From Chloroflexota bacterium (GTDB lineage: Bacteria; Chloroflexota; Chloroflexia; Chloroflexales; Roseiflexaceae), in contig JACAEQ010000100.1 in the NCBI GenBank assembly GCA_013388755.1, forward strand, positions 1-64,000: 64,000 nt of DNA, in the 5' to 3' direction. Numbering within the stretch: position 1 is the first letter of the stretch; every line of letters starts with the position of its first letter. The position numbers and the translations under genes are program-made. This document shows positions 38,511-48,116 of the stretch, piece by piece. Below the pieces are notes generated by a model. The model had not been told where the DNA came from and did not search any database. It saw nothing but the letters and a program-made list of their open reading frames with translations.

Positions 38511-39218
38511 CTACTCGCCGGTTGCGTGCTTGCGCTCTTTTTCGTCGCCCACCCACTCGGCCTCACCATCAGCCCAGTATTCTTTCTTCCAGATGGGCGC
38601 GACTTCTTTGATGCGATCCATGATCCATTCAGCAGCGGCAAATGCTTCGCGGCGGTGCGGCGCAGCAACCACGACCAGCACTGCCGTTGCGCCGATCTCG
38701 AGACGACCGATACGATGATGAATGGCAATTGCGCCGGTTTGCCAGCGATTGCGCGCCTCGGCAGCGATCTGCTCCAGCACCGTCTCGGCCATGGGGGTAT
38801 ACGCCTCGTACTCAAGATACGCCGTCTTCCGTCCGGCGAAATTGTCGCGCACGACGCCCGCAAACGTCACCACCGCGCCCATATCGGGCGCCTGCACCAG
38901 CGCGACCAGCGGCGCCGGGTCGAGCACGCCGGTCGTCACGACGAATGCGCGGGCAGCGCCGCCACTGACCGGTGGGATGAGTGCGACCTCGTCGCCCGGC
39001 TGCAGCGCCTGATCCGGCGTGGCAAATTCCTGGTTCACGGCGAACAGCAACCGCCCGTCAAAGCCGGCCAGTCGCGGATAGCGCGCGGTGAGCAGGCGCC
39101 ACAGCGCACCGACCGTCGCGCCCGGCGCGAGAGCGATCGTTTCCTCGCTGCACCCGGTGATATCGCGATGCGCCGCGAAGTAGCGCACGATGATCTCGAT
39201 GGAAGGTGGTCGGGTCAT
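38511..39218 (-). CDS. moaE: MoaD-MoaE fusion, molybdopterin synthase
   Basis: A 235-residue fusion of both molybdopterin synthase subunits. Residues 1-82 are MoaD-like (ubiquitin fold; IEIIVRYFAAHRDI, LLFAVNQEFA, GDEVALIPPVSGG), ending in the Gly-Gly that normally must be free for thiocarboxylation. Residues 83-235 are MoaE-like (MGAVVTFAGVVRDNFAGRK, LEYEAYTPMAE, IHHRIGRLEIG, catalytic lysines in APIWKKEYWADG). M. tuberculosis MoaX is a known fusion of this kind cleaved after the Gly-Gly. The start is ATG 39218, one base after the hisF stop, so it ends the his operon. No other moa gene is in the window. Confidence 0.93.
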   Translation of the reverse strand: MTRPPSIEIIVRYFAAHRDITGCSEETIALAPGATVGALWRLLTARYPRLAGFDGRLLFAVNQEFATPDQALQPGDEVALIPPVSGGAARAFVVTTGVLDPAPLVALVQAPDMGAVVTFAGVVRDNFAGRKTAYLEYEAYTPMAETVLEQIAAEARNRWQTGAIAIHHRIGRLEIGATAVLVVVAAPHRREAFAAAEWIMDRIKEVAPIWKKEYWADGEAEWVGDEKERKHATGE

Positions 39219-39219
39219 A

Positions 39220-39993
39220 TCATCGCACCGGGACGCCGCGCTCTGCCAGATAGTGCTTGACGGCCTGAATGGTGTATGCGCCAAAGTGAAAAATTGACGC
39301 CGCCAGCACCGCGTCGGCATGCCCCTCAACAAGACCGGCATACATATGCTCAGGCGCGCCGACTCCGCCGGATGCAATCACCGGGACGCCGACCACGGTA
39401 GAAATCGTGCGCAGCAATTCCAGATCATATCCGCCGCCGGTGCCATCAGCATCCATACTATTGATCACAATCTCGCCTGCGCCGAGCTCCACGCCACGGC
39501 GCGCCCACTCAATCGCGTCCAGACCGGTCGGGCGCGGATCGCGGCCGGTATGGGTAAAGACCGCCCAGCGCGGCGGCTCACCCGGCTCGCTAACGCGGCG
39601 GGCATCGATAGACAGCACGATACACTGGCTACCAAAACGCCGGGCGCCATCTGCGATCAAATGTGGATTGAGCACGGCAGCGGTGTTGATCGACACTTTA
39701 TCGGCGCCAGCGCGCAGCATGCGGTACATATCATCAACCGTGCGCAGGCCACCGCCGACCGTCAGTGGGATAAAGACCTGCGCCGCCGTTCGCTCCACGA
39801 CATCCACCATGATCGCACGTTCATCACTGCTTGCGGTGATATCATAGAACACGAGTTCATCTGCGCCGCCCGCATCATAGGCCGCAGCGAGCGCGACCGG
39901 ATCGCCGGCATCGCGGTGGTTAACAAAGGCGACGCCCTTCACCACCCGGCCGGCCTTCACATCGAGGCAGGGAATAATACGGCGTTTCAACAT
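39220..39993 (-). CDS. hisF: Imidazole glycerol phosphate synthase cyclase subunit HisF
   Basis: The cyclase half of IGP synthase, a TIM barrel of 257 residues. It has [18 protein letters not shown] with the catalytic Asp, [24 protein letters not shown], and [13 protein letters not shown]. The start is ATG 39993 with GGGGACGAG upstream; earlier codons at 40020 overlap the coiled-coil gene. It works with HisH, encoded three genes upstream in this operon. Confidence 0.98.
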   Translation of the reverse strand: MLKRRIIPCLDVKAGRVVKGVAFVNHRDAGDPVALAAAYDAGGADELVFYDITASSDERAIMVDVVERTAAQVFIPLTVGGGLRTVDDMYRMLRAGADKVSINTAAVLNPHLIADGARRFGSQCIVLSIDARRVSEPGEPPRWAVFTHTGRDPRPTGLDAIEWARRGVELGAGEIVINSMDADGTGGGYDLELLRTISTVVGVPVIASGGVGAPEHMYAGLVEGHADAVLAASIFHFGAYTIQAVKHYLAERGVPVR

Positions 39994-40016
39994 CTCGTCC
40001 CCCCGGCCATGCACCA

Positions 40017-41117
40017 TCACACACGACCGCGATCGACCTGCTCGGCATGGATCTCCTCGGCCTGCGTACGCAGCGCGGCGAGCAACGTCTCGATCAGGCG
40101 CACATCGCGCCGTTCCAGGTCGGCAAGGTAGATCAGGCTTTCGCGCTGTACCGTATCGATATGGCTGGCAGTATGGTTCTGGCGCTGTTCGAGTTCGCGC
40201 AGCCAGCCGTCGATCCGCTCGAGCCAGGCGTTCAACTGGCGCAGATGCTGGTCTTCCGCCTCTTCAATCGAAGCGATCCTGGTTTCCTGCTGCTGGCGCA
40301 CCTCTTCCAGCCGTTCCTGGTTCATCAAGAAGCGTTCGGTGGAGATACGCTCGACGCGCTTCACATCGCCCGCCACACCGGAAATGCGTTCGTCGAGTGC
40401 AGCAATCTGCCCCGGCAACTGCTCACTGAACAACTCAATATGCTGACGAATCTCATCGAGGCGACCGATCCGGCTGGCATGGGCCTCGAGCGTCGGATGA
40501 ATATCGGCGACCAGTTGCTGCGCCTCGACGGCCTGGCGGCGTATGCTCTGCTTCTCGATCTGCATATCTTCGTTCAGGCGGCGCATATCATCGCGCAGCG
40601 CCTCATCGGCGGCAGTGAATTCGTTCAACCGGGCGGCAAGCGTACGGTGGCGCTCCTCCGCTTCCCTGACCTGCGCGTTCCATGCAGCCACACGTTGCTC
40701 AAGTTCATCCAGGCGCGTAAACAGCGGTGCAACAGCATCGCGATCCTGGCGGCGGGCCTCGCCGAGTCGCTGGATCTGCGCCTGCATCTCGCGGATCGGG
40801 CGCACACCCTCGTCAATCTTTACCATCGCGCCGGCCACTTCTTTGCGCAGCGCGGCGATATCGCGCCGATAACCATCGAGCGTCTGTGCCAGTTCCTGGC
40901 GCTGGCGATCGAGCAACCCTTCAATCTGCACAACACTGGCCTCCACCTTGCGCACCTGCTCCATCGCCCAGCTATATTTGTTTGACTGCTCCTTGAGAAG
41001 GCGGCGCAACTCATCGATCTGGCCCTGCAGGTACACGATCTGCGACTGCTCGGCGGCACGGAGACGTTCCTCATCATATTTGCTGGCAGCGCCAGGGGCC
41101 TTATTGGGATTGGTCAT
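40017..41117 (-). CDS. Coiled-coil protein of unknown function in his operon
   Basis: A 366-residue protein that is almost entirely charged heptad sequence with no glycine- or proline-rich gaps, so a long alpha-helical coiled coil is expected (about residues 15-345). There is no signal peptide, membrane helix or enzyme motif. The C-terminal end is [25 protein letters not shown] precedes the ATG. It sits between hisA (9 bases before) and hisF (23 bases after) on the same strand, so it is co-transcribed with histidine genes. I do not recognise the family. A scaffold for the His enzymes or a role in cell structure are both open. Confidence 0.85.
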   Translation of the reverse strand: MTNPNKAPGAASKYDEERLRAAEQSQIVYLQGQIDELRRLLKEQSNKYSWAMEQVRKVEASVVQIEGLLDRQRQELAQTLDGYRRDIAALRKEVAGAMVKIDEGVRPIREMQAQIQRLGEARRQDRDAVAPLFTRLDELEQRVAAWNAQVREAEERHRTLAARLNEFTAADEALRDDMRRLNEDMQIEKQSIRRQAVEAQQLVADIHPTLEAHASRIGRLDEIRQHIELFSEQLPGQIAALDERISGVAGDVKRVERISTERFLMNQERLEEVRQQQETRIASIEEAEDQHLRQLNAWLERIDGWLRELEQRQNHTASHIDTVQRESLIYLADLERRDVRLIETLLAALRTQAEEIHAEQVDRGRV

Positions 41118-41126
41118 GGATGCTCC

Positions 41127-41840
41127 TCACTGCAGCGCTGCAAGCGCCTCCGGCAACGACAGATCGCCCGTATAGAGGGCGCGCCCGATGATGGCACCCT
41201 CGACACCAACCGCAGCCAGGCGGCGCAGGTGATCGATCGCGCTGATGCCGCCCGAAGCGATGATTGCCGGGCCGCCGGGGCGAACAAGCGCGGCGGTTGC
41301 CGCGACATTCGGTTCAGAGAGAGTACCGTCGCGCGAGATATCGGTATAGATCACGCGCCGCACACCCAGCGCCGCCACCTGTTCGACAAGATCGGCAGCG
41401 CGCAGCGCGGCAACGTCGGTCCATCCCTCTGTCGCTACCCGGCCATCGCGCGCATCAACGCCGACCACGATCGCATCGCCAAAGCGCTGCACCAGACGAG
41501 CCACCAGGTCTGGTTCATTGACCGCCGCAGTACCAAGAATGACGCGCGCCACACCCAGCGCCAGCGCGCTGGCGACCGCGGCTTCAGTCCGCAGGCCGCC
41601 GCCAAGCTGGACCGGAACCTGTACTGACCGCACGATCGCGCCAATAACGTCGGCATGCACCGGTCGCCCGCTGCGCGCGCCATCAAGATCAACCAGGTGC
41701 AATCGCGACGCGCCCTGTTCCACCCAGCGGCGCGCCACGGCCACTGGATCATCATCATAGACCGTGGCGCGCTGAAAGTTGCCCTGATACAGGCGCACGC
41801 AGCGCCCATCTTTTATGTCAATCGCTGGAATGATCTGCAT
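41127..41840 (-). CDS. hisA: Phosphoribosylformimino-AICAR ribotide isomerase HisA
   Basis: Amadori isomerase of histidine synthesis, a 237-residue TIM barrel. Seen are [18 protein letters not shown] with the catalytic Asp, [42 protein letters not shown] and [12 protein letters not shown]. The ATG at 41840 shares a base with the TGA of hisH (TGATG), indicating coupling. A GTG one codon upstream is possible. Confidence 0.98.
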   Translation of the reverse strand: MQIIPAIDIKDGRCVRLYQGNFQRATVYDDDPVAVARRWVEQGASRLHLVDLDGARSGRPVHADVIGAIVRSVQVPVQLGGGLRTEAAVASALALGVARVILGTAAVNEPDLVARLVQRFGDAIVVGVDARDGRVATEGWTDVAALRAADLVEQVAALGVRRVIYTDISRDGTLSEPNVAATAALVRPGGPAIIASGGISAIDHLRRLAAVGVEGAIIGRALYTGDLSLPEALAALQ

Positions 41841-42463
41841 CACGACACATGTGCCCAGGCGACAAAGTTGGTCAACAATTGAAGGCCGCAGCGACCGCTC
41901 TTTTCGGGATGGAACTGCACTGCCGCCAGGTTGTCGCGCACGAGCACACTCGGAAACGCGACGCCGTACTCTGTGGTTGCAGCAATGTCGCGTGCATCGT
42001 TCAGATCGCAGTAGTACGAGTGAACGAAATAGAAATCGCTGCCGTCAGCGATGGAACCAAACAGGGGATGACCCGCCGCATGCGGGGCATAGTACACCTG
42101 GTTCCAGCCGATCTGCGGCACTTTGCGGCCAGCGGGGAAACGACGCACCGCACCGCCAACGATGCCGAGGCACGGATGCGGGCCAAACTCTTCGCTCTGC
42201 TCACAGAGTACCTGCATACCGACACAGATACCGAGGAACGGCGTGCCGGACGCAACCACATCACGAATCGCCGGCACCAGGCCGAGGCGTTCAAGGCTCT
42301 GCATCGTATCCAGCGTCGCACCGACGCCGGGCAGGACGACTGCCGGCGCAGCACGGACGACAGCGGGATCGCTGGTAATGGTGAGTGGCGCGCCAATATG
42401 CTGCAACGCCCGCACGACGCTGCGCAGATTGCCAGCACCATAGTCAATGACTGCAATACTCAT
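41840..42463 (-). CDS. hisH: Imidazole glycerol phosphate synthase glutaminase subunit HisH
   Basis: A class I glutamine amidotransferase of 207 residues that supplies ammonia to HisF. Marks are [25 protein letters not shown], the nucleophile cysteine in [14 protein letters not shown], and the His/Glu pair in VQFHPEKSG. The start is ATG 42463, 14 bases after the deacetylase-like gene stops; an upstream codon at 42481 would overlap it. Confidence 0.98.
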   Translation of the reverse strand: MSIAVIDYGAGNLRSVVRALQHIGAPLTITSDPAVVRAAPAVVLPGVGATLDTMQSLERLGLVPAIRDVVASGTPFLGICVGMQVLCEQSEEFGPHPCLGIVGGAVRRFPAGRKVPQIGWNQVYYAPHAAGHPLFGSIADGSDFYFVHSYYCDLNDARDIAATTEYGVAFPSVLVRDNLAAVQFHPEKSGRCGLQLLTNFVAWAHVS

Positions 42464-42477
42464 AGTAGGGTTCCCGA

Positions 42478-43512
42478 TCACACTGCCAGCAACGGATGAC
42501 CATGTTGCAGCCGGGCGATCAGCGCCGACACATCAGGTTCGGGTTCACCCGACGGGCCAAACGGGTCGGGGCCCGGTTCGCGGCGACACAGGACATGCAG
42601 CGACGCCATGACGCAGGCGGCAAGTGCCTTGAGGTTATACCCGCCTTCGAGCACCAGGGCGATACGCCCGTTGCAGACATCCTCGGCCAGCGCCACCAGG
42701 CGCGCGGTCAGCGCAGTATACCCGGCAACCGAGAGCGTCAGCGGGCCGAGCGGGTCGGCCCAGTGGCCATCGTAGCCGGCGGAGACGAGGATGAGATCCG
42801 GGCGATACCGTCGGATGGCCGGCACAATAAGCTCATCGAACACGCGAGCAAACCCCGCATCACCGACGCCGTGCGGCAACGGCAGGTTCAGCGTCGTGCC
42901 GTGACCCGGGCCCGTGCCAATCTCGCGCTCCGCGCCGGTGCCGGGGTAGAGCGGCGAGGCATGGGTCGAACAGAAAAGCACCCGATCGTCGGCGAAGAAG
43001 ATATCCTGCGTTCCGTTCCCGTGATGAACATCATAATCAACGATCGCGACGCGCCCGACCCCCAGACCATCGAGCGCGTGACGCGCCGCCACGGCGATAT
43101 TGTTGAAGAGGCAGAAGCCCATGGAAGCGCCCGGGGTCGCGTGGTGGCCGGGCGGGCGCACCAGGGCGAACGCATTGCGCACGCTCCCGCCGACCACCGC
43201 GTCAACCACCGTAATCGCCGTGCCTGCCGCCATGGTTGCAGCATCCCACGTAGCCGGGGTGGTATAGGTATCGTGGTCGATCCACGAACTGGCACGGTTA
43301 GCCGACCAGCGCACGAGCTCAACCATACGTTCGCGGTGAACCGCGCGCAGTTGCGCGTCGGTGGCTGCACGCACGGGAAGTTCGACAAGCGAGGGCCGGA
43401 GGCCGCTGCTGTCAAGCGCGGCAATGATTGCGCGCAGGCGGGAGGCCTGCTCGACATGGCGCGGCTCATCGTGAGCGGCATGACGCGGATTAATAGCAAT
43501 GGCTGTGCTCAT
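42478..43512 (-). CDS. Histone deacetylase-family hydrolase (AcuC/HdaH-like)
   Basis: A 344-residue arginase/deacetylase-fold zinc enzyme. It has [24 protein letters not shown] (paired His), the zinc ligands in DYDVHHGNG and [13 protein letters not shown], and the transition-state Tyr in LEGGYNLKA. Bacterial members deacetylate acetyl-lysine (AcuC-like) or acetylpolyamines (AphA-like); the substrate here is unknown. The start is ATG 43512. The upstream in-frame extension to 43659 is hydrophobic, non-homologous sequence. It precedes hisH by 14 bases and appears to be part of the his operon. Confidence 0.93.
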   Translation of the reverse strand: MSTAIAINPRHAAHDEPRHVEQASRLRAIIAALDSSGLRPSLVELPVRAATDAQLRAVHRERMVELVRWSANRASSWIDHDTYTTPATWDAATMAAGTAITVVDAVVGGSVRNAFALVRPPGHHATPGASMGFCLFNNIAVAARHALDGLGVGRVAIVDYDVHHGNGTQDIFFADDRVLFCSTHASPLYPGTGAEREIGTGPGHGTTLNLPLPHGVGDAGFARVFDELIVPAIRRYRPDLILVSAGYDGHWADPLGPLTLSVAGYTALTARLVALAEDVCNGRIALVLEGGYNLKALAACVMASLHVLCRREPGPDPFGPSGEPEPDVSALIARLQHGHPLLAV

Positions 43513-43682
43513 TGGTCCGCAAGAGGCATCTCTTGCCCTATGGCGGTAAAACCAGATATATGCCAGCACGGCATTATAACACAGCGCCGGGCCAGGCAAC
43601 AGGGCGACAAGAAACATGCGCTGGCACCGGCGGCAGCGGCACAACCTGATCAGCGGCAACGGCGCTACCGGTGGGGCGCGCC

Positions 43683-44618
43683 TTATTCGGGCAACCGCAC
43701 GACGCCACCGTCAAACAGCAGCAGGCCATCGCGAACCAGGCCCTCGATCAATGCAACCAGCCAGCCTTCGTCATCTCCGGCATACTCAGGGCGAACTTGC
43801 GGCCCGAGTTCGGCGAGGGTCAACGCGGCACCAGGCGGAAGGGTACGTAGCGCGGCGACGATACGGCCACGAAAGTAGCGGCTCGACCCGGCAAAGGGCC
43901 GTTCCCGGCGTTCGGCGATGCGCCGCCGCGATACCGGCGATTGTGTTGCGAGGAGTTCATCCGCAGCGCGGCGTACCGCGTAGTCGCGGCAGGTGTCGCG
44001 TATCGGGCAGCGCCAGCATGCCGGCGCATCAGCGGTACAGATGAGCGCTCCCAGCTCCATGACCCCCTGGTTCCAGGCCCAGCCCTGGCCAGGCGGAACC
44101 GCCGCACGCGCCAGCGCAAGCAGTTCTGCATCCCCCGGCTCGATTGCAGGATCGGCCAGCGCCCGCCGGAGCACGCGCCGGATGTTGGTGTCCATAAACG
44201 CCACATCCTGCTCGAAGGCGAAACAGGCGACTGCGCCCGCAGTATACGGCCCGATCCCGGGAAGTGCGGCGAGCGCGGCGACATCACGCGGAAAGACGCC
44301 ACCGTGCCGGTCGAGCACGTCGCGCGCCGCGCGCTGCAGGTTCACGGCACGGCGGTTGTACCCGAGACCCGCCCAGAAACGAATGACCTCGGCGGTGGGC
44401 GCCTCAGCCAGCGCCTGCACTGTCGGGAAACGTTCAATGAACGACTCGTACTTTGGTACAACCCGGTCAACCTGCGTTTGCTGCAGCATAACCTCCGACA
44501 CCAGAATACGGTACGGATCACGAGTGCGTCGCCAGGGTAAATCGCGCGCCTCCGCCGCGAACCATGCCAGCAGCCGCGCTTGCATGCCAGCGAGTTGGAG
44601 CGAATCTGCGCCAACCAT
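43683..44618 (-). CDS. mutY: A/G-specific adenine glycosylase MutY
   Basis: Removes adenine opposite 8-oxoguanine. It has 311 residues. The HhH-GPD domain contains LPWRRTRDPYRILVSEVMLQQTQV, WAGLGYNRRAVNL, LPGIGPYTAGAVACFAF and the catalytic Asp region FMDTNIRRVLRR. The 4Fe-4S ligands are in spacing C-x6-C-x2-C-x5-C (ICTADAPACWRCPIRDTC). The C-terminal part (~100 residues) is shorter than the MutT-like domain of E. coli MutY and looks winged-helix-like. The start is ATG 44618 with AGGAG upstream. It diverges from the histidine kinase gene. Confidence 0.93.
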   Translation of the reverse strand: MVGADSLQLAGMQARLLAWFAAEARDLPWRRTRDPYRILVSEVMLQQTQVDRVVPKYESFIERFPTVQALAEAPTAEVIRFWAGLGYNRRAVNLQRAARDVLDRHGGVFPRDVAALAALPGIGPYTAGAVACFAFEQDVAFMDTNIRRVLRRALADPAIEPGDAELLALARAAVPPGQGWAWNQGVMELGALICTADAPACWRCPIRDTCRDYAVRRAADELLATQSPVSRRRIAERRERPFAGSSRYFRGRIVAALRTLPPGAALTLAELGPQVRPEYAGDDEGWLVALIEGLVRDGLLLFDGGVVRLPE

Positions 44619-44650
44619 GATTCTCCTACGGTCTGTCATAGCGTTATCTC

Positions 44651-46450
44651 ATGTACAGGCGACCGCCGGTCGCACAAACAATGCCGTCAGCGACACCACA
44701 TCCAGACGGGCCCAAGCCGCCCTCAGGCAGACGCCGGCCAGACGCGCCGCGCGTCCTGATGGGCTGGCCGGCGGCTGCGGCTGCCTCACCGGTGGTGCTT
44801 CTGGCCGCCCGGGACCTCCCCACCCTTGATGGAACGTTCGTCGCCGGGCCGGGCCTCTATCTGCTCATCGTCAGCAACGCCGCCATCCTGGCGACAGTCG
44901 CCGCGCTGATTATTGTGCGCACGGCACGGCAGGCGTACGACGGGCGTGCCTATGCCATTGGCATGGGATTATTGAGCCATGCGGCAGGCATACTGATCCA
45001 TCTGGGCGTCGCACTTGCGCTGCCTGGTGCGTCATTACAGGACATATCCTTGAGCCTGCCGGCCGCGAGCCCGGCCATCGGCAGCATCTTCTTTGCATGG
45101 AGCGTACTTGACCTGACACCCGACGCAAATGAACGCCTGCTGCGCCATACGCGACGGCTCTGGGCATTGCAGGGCATCACACTGCTGACTGCCCTTGCAT
45201 GGGAGCTCGCATCCTCACCCCTGTTCGCTGAGGGCCGGTTGCCGGGCGGGTTCGCCGCAGGCGCGCCGGTACGCCTTGTGGCATTACTGATCTACGCATT
45301 CGCAACCTGGCGGCAGTATCTATTATACCGGCGATCGCCCGGGCGCGCCGGGATCGCGACCACGATCGGCCATGCCTTGCTGGGTGCGGCGCTGCTGGCG
45401 CAACTCTTCGCCGCTGGAAGCAATACCGTTCCATTCTGGATCGATCATGCGTTCGGATTCGGAGGGGTCGCGCTCATTACCGTTGCGTTGCTTGCTGGCA
45501 ACGAACCATTGGCCGGCCTGACATTGCGCGCCGCCCGCGAACGGCTGCGTCCCCAGATTGCGGCAACCGCAGATGCGCTCGTGATGGCACTTATGCGCGG
45601 CGAGCCACTCGCGCCAGGGCTACGTGCCGCTCTGCGCGACCATGCCGGCCTGTCGGACACGCAGATTGACGCGCTGGAACAGGCATCGGCGGCGGTGGCG
45701 GAGGAACGCCGCCAGCGGAAAGAACTGGAGCGGCTCGATGCTATCGTGCGGCAGACAGGGCGCGACTCGCTCTTCCTGGCCCAGATGGTCATCCACGATC
45801 TGAAAAACCCGTTGACGGCGCTCATAGGATTCCTCGATCTGCTGGCGATGGGCGAATTGAGCGACTCGCAGCGATTGTTGCTCGAAAGTGCGGCGCGCAG
45901 CGGGCGCAACCTTGCCGGCCTGGTGAATGACTTGCTTGACCTGGCGCGATATAGCGAGGGGCGGCTCACCCTCAATATCAGTAGTGTGCCGTTGCAGGCA
46001 CTGTGCGCTGAATGCGCCGCCGAACTCGCCGCGTGGCTGGCCTACGAGTCGAAGGTCCTGGTGCTGGATATACCAGACGAGTTGCCCGAAGTACGCGCCG
46101 ATGCCCGCATGCTGCAGCGCATCTTGCTCAATCTCCTCTCCAATGCACTCAAGCATACTCCGGCCGGCACGACAATCACTCTGCGATGCTGGCGCGAGAT
46201 GGGCGCGGAAGGCGGCGAAGAAACGGTGATCGAAGTCGCAGACAATGGCCCTGGCATCCCGCCCGAACAGATCGAGCGCATCTTTGAACGGTTCAGTACG
46301 GAAGGCGAGAGCCGCACGGCGCGCCAGACCAGTACTGGCCTGGGCCTCACCTTCTGCAGAATGGCAGTCGCGGCGCACGGCGGCACCATCGAGGTGAGCA
46401 GCTTCCCCGGCGACGGCGCATCCTTTCGCATCCGGCTGCCGAACCGCTGA
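44651..46450 (+). CDS. Membrane sensor histidine kinase, orphan
   Basis: A 599-residue two-component kinase. The N-terminal region (about 40-290) has seven or eight hydrophobic helices. A short coiled segment leads to the HisKA domain with the phosphorylated His in MVIHDLKNPLTALIGFLDLL (about residue 381). The ATPase domain shows N box RILLNLLSNALKHT, G1 box VADNGPGIP, F box IFERFST and G2 box GLGLTFCRMAVAAHGG. No response regulator is adjacent. The start may be ATG 44651 or ATG 44681; the space to mutY is only about 30 bases, so the promoter may lie within mutY sequence. Confidence 0.93.
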   Translation: MYRRPPVAQTMPSATPHPDGPKPPSGRRRPDAPRVLMGWPAAAAASPVVLLAARDLPTLDGTFVAGPGLYLLIVSNAAILATVAALIIVRTARQAYDGRAYAIGMGLLSHAAGILIHLGVALALPGASLQDISLSLPAASPAIGSIFFAWSVLDLTPDANERLLRHTRRLWALQGITLLTALAWELASSPLFAEGRLPGGFAAGAPVRLVALLIYAFATWRQYLLYRRSPGRAGIATTIGHALLGAALLAQLFAAGSNTVPFWIDHAFGFGGVALITVALLAGNEPLAGLTLRAARERLRPQIAATADALVMALMRGEPLAPGLRAALRDHAGLSDTQIDALEQASAAVAEERRQRKELERLDAIVRQTGRDSLFLAQMVIHDLKNPLTALIGFLDLLAMGELSDSQRLLLESAARSGRNLAGLVNDLLDLARYSEGRLTLNISSVPLQALCAECAAELAAWLAYESKVLVLDIPDELPEVRADARMLQRILLNLLSNALKHTPAGTTITLRCWREMGAEGGEETVIEVADNGPGIPPEQIERIFERFSTEGESRTARQTSTGLGLTFCRMAVAAHGGTIEVSSFPGDGASFRIRLPNR

Positions 46451-46478
46451 CCCGGAAGATTCGACTGGCACGCGCTCC

Positions 46479-46507
46479 TTGTCGCGCCACGCCTCATCGG
46501 GTACAAT
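46479..46507 (+). promoter_or_regulatory. Promoter of hisS-like gene
   Basis: TTGTCG at 46479-46484 and TACAAT at 46502-46507 with a 17-base spacer. The predicted start near 46514 leaves a 73-base leader before GTG 46587. It makes an in-frame ATG at 46479 impossible as a start. Confidence 0.6.
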
Positions 46508-46586
46508 GCCGCTGTTCCTGAATCGCTCGCAGGGCGGACCTCACGACAAGCGTGAAGGTCACCCGTACCGTGGGGTCGAATCTCCC

Positions 46587-48041
46587 GTGGGATCAAGTAT
46601 TGACGCCGTGCGCGGTATGCGCGACGTGTTACCGGCCGACATGGCGCCGCAGACAGCGATCGCGACCTCGATTGAGCGTACCCTGGCCGCGTATGGGTAT
46701 GAACCTGTGGACCTGCCGATTATTGAGCAGCGCGACCTCTACCTGCGCAAGCTTGGCGAAGAACTGGTCGGGAAAGTCTACGAGTTCAGTTTCAATGGTC
46801 GCGAACTGGCGCTGCGCCCTGAGTGGACGGCGTCGGTGCTGCGCGCCTATGTGGGGCGGATGCAGGATCAGCCGTTGCCGTTGCGCCTGCGCTATGCCGG
46901 CCCTGTGTTTCGCAACGAACGCCCGCAACGCGCCACCTTTCGCCAGTTCACCCAGATTGGCATTGAGTTGATCGGCGGCCCGCCGCCGCGCGCGGATGCC
47001 GAGTGCCTGGCACTGGCATGCGAAGGGTTGCTCGCCGCGGGTGTGCCGCGCTTCACGGTGCGTATCGGCCATATCGGGCTCATCCGTTCGTTGCTCGCCG
47101 CTCTGGGACTGAGTGAGCGGACACAGGGCACGCTGATCTGGAGCCTGGAGCGTCTGCGCGAACAGGGCATTGCGGCGGTGCAATCGAAACTTGATACACA
47201 TCCGGCAACGATGCCAGTCGATCCGGCACTGCTCGATGGGATAGACGATCCGCAGGCTGAGGCGCTCCTGCTCCACGCGCTGCGCGAGATCGGGGTCAAC
47301 TTGCGCTTCGGTACCCGACCGCCCGAGGCGATTGTTGGCCGGCTGGTGCGCAAACTCCGCCGCGGCGAGTCGCAGGCACAGGTGGAGCAGGCACTGGAAC
47401 TCCTCGATCAGCTCTGCCGGATCGAAGGAGGGCCGGAGATTGCACTGCCTGCTGCTGAAGTGTTGTTGCATCCCTATCGTGTGACCGGCCTCGACGAATT
47501 GCGCGCGATCCTGCTGCTGGCGGTGGCCCACGGGCTGCCAACGGACCGGATCGTGCTCGACTTCGGTCTGGGACGCGGGTTGCACTACTATACCGGCATG
47601 ATTTTCGAGATCTATGCCGACGATGGCCTGCAACTCTGTGGCGGTGGCCGTTATGACGACCTGGTAAGCGCGCTCGGTGGGCGCCAGTCTACACCGGCAG
47701 TCGGCTTTGCATATGGCCTGGAACGTGTCGTGGCCGCTGTACCGCAGGAGAGGGTGGCGCCTCGGGCGCCAGCGGTGCTGGTGGTCGCCACCGATGATGA
47801 CAGCTATCCGTATGCACTGGAAGTAGCGCGGGGGCTGCGCGGGCGCGGCTATACAACCATGACCGACGTGCGTATGCGTGGCCTGGCAGGTAATCTGCGC
47901 GACGCTGCGCGCCGCGAGATACGTTTTGTTGCGGTTGTCGGGGCCGATGAGCGCACCCATGGGCAGGTCTACTGGCGTGACCTGGCGCGCCGCGAGGAAC
48001 ACCGGATGGCGCTGGTCGACATCCCACGCGCCGGGTCATAG
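46587..48041 (+). CDS. hisS: Histidyl-tRNA synthetase-like protein (HisS or long HisZ)
   Basis: A 484-residue class II synthetase fold. It has motif 1 region LRPEWTASVLRAYVG, motif 2 FRNERPQRATFRQFTQIGIEL, the histidine-binding loop GLGRGLHYYTGMIFE, motif 3 GFAYGLERV, and a C-terminal anticodon-binding-like domain (about 385-480, LEVARGLRGRGYTTMTD). Canonical HisRS has KGR after ERPQ and RGLDYYT; here RAT and RGLHYYT. The changes leave open whether it charges tRNA or regulates HisG (HisZ). HisG here is the long form, which does not need HisZ. GTG 46587 is chosen from the promoter and from the usual VRGMRDVLP beginning. Confidence 0.8.
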   Translation: MGSSIDAVRGMRDVLPADMAPQTAIATSIERTLAAYGYEPVDLPIIEQRDLYLRKLGEELVGKVYEFSFNGRELALRPEWTASVLRAYVGRMQDQPLPLRLRYAGPVFRNERPQRATFRQFTQIGIELIGGPPPRADAECLALACEGLLAAGVPRFTVRIGHIGLIRSLLAALGLSERTQGTLIWSLERLREQGIAAVQSKLDTHPATMPVDPALLDGIDDPQAEALLLHALREIGVNLRFGTRPPEAIVGRLVRKLRRGESQAQVEQALELLDQLCRIEGGPEIALPAAEVLLHPYRVTGLDELRAILLLAVAHGLPTDRIVLDFGLGRGLHYYTGMIFEIYADDGLQLCGGGRYDDLVSALGGRQSTPAVGFAYGLERVVAAVPQERVAPRAPAVLVVATDDDSYPYALEVARGLRGRGYTTMTDVRMRGLAGNLRDAARREIRFVAVVGADERTHGQVYWRDLARREEHRMALVDIPRAGS

Positions 48042-48116
48042 GGCGAACCACCCCGCCGATGCGCGGCTCGTCAACCGCCTGGATGCTTCCCGCAGGATAT
48101 GAAGGCTGGACGCGCG

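Noticed and set aside
46520-46586. T-box leader before the hisS-like gene
   Set aside because: ACCGTG-like bases are present, but the 14-base T-box consensus, specifier loop and terminator are not.
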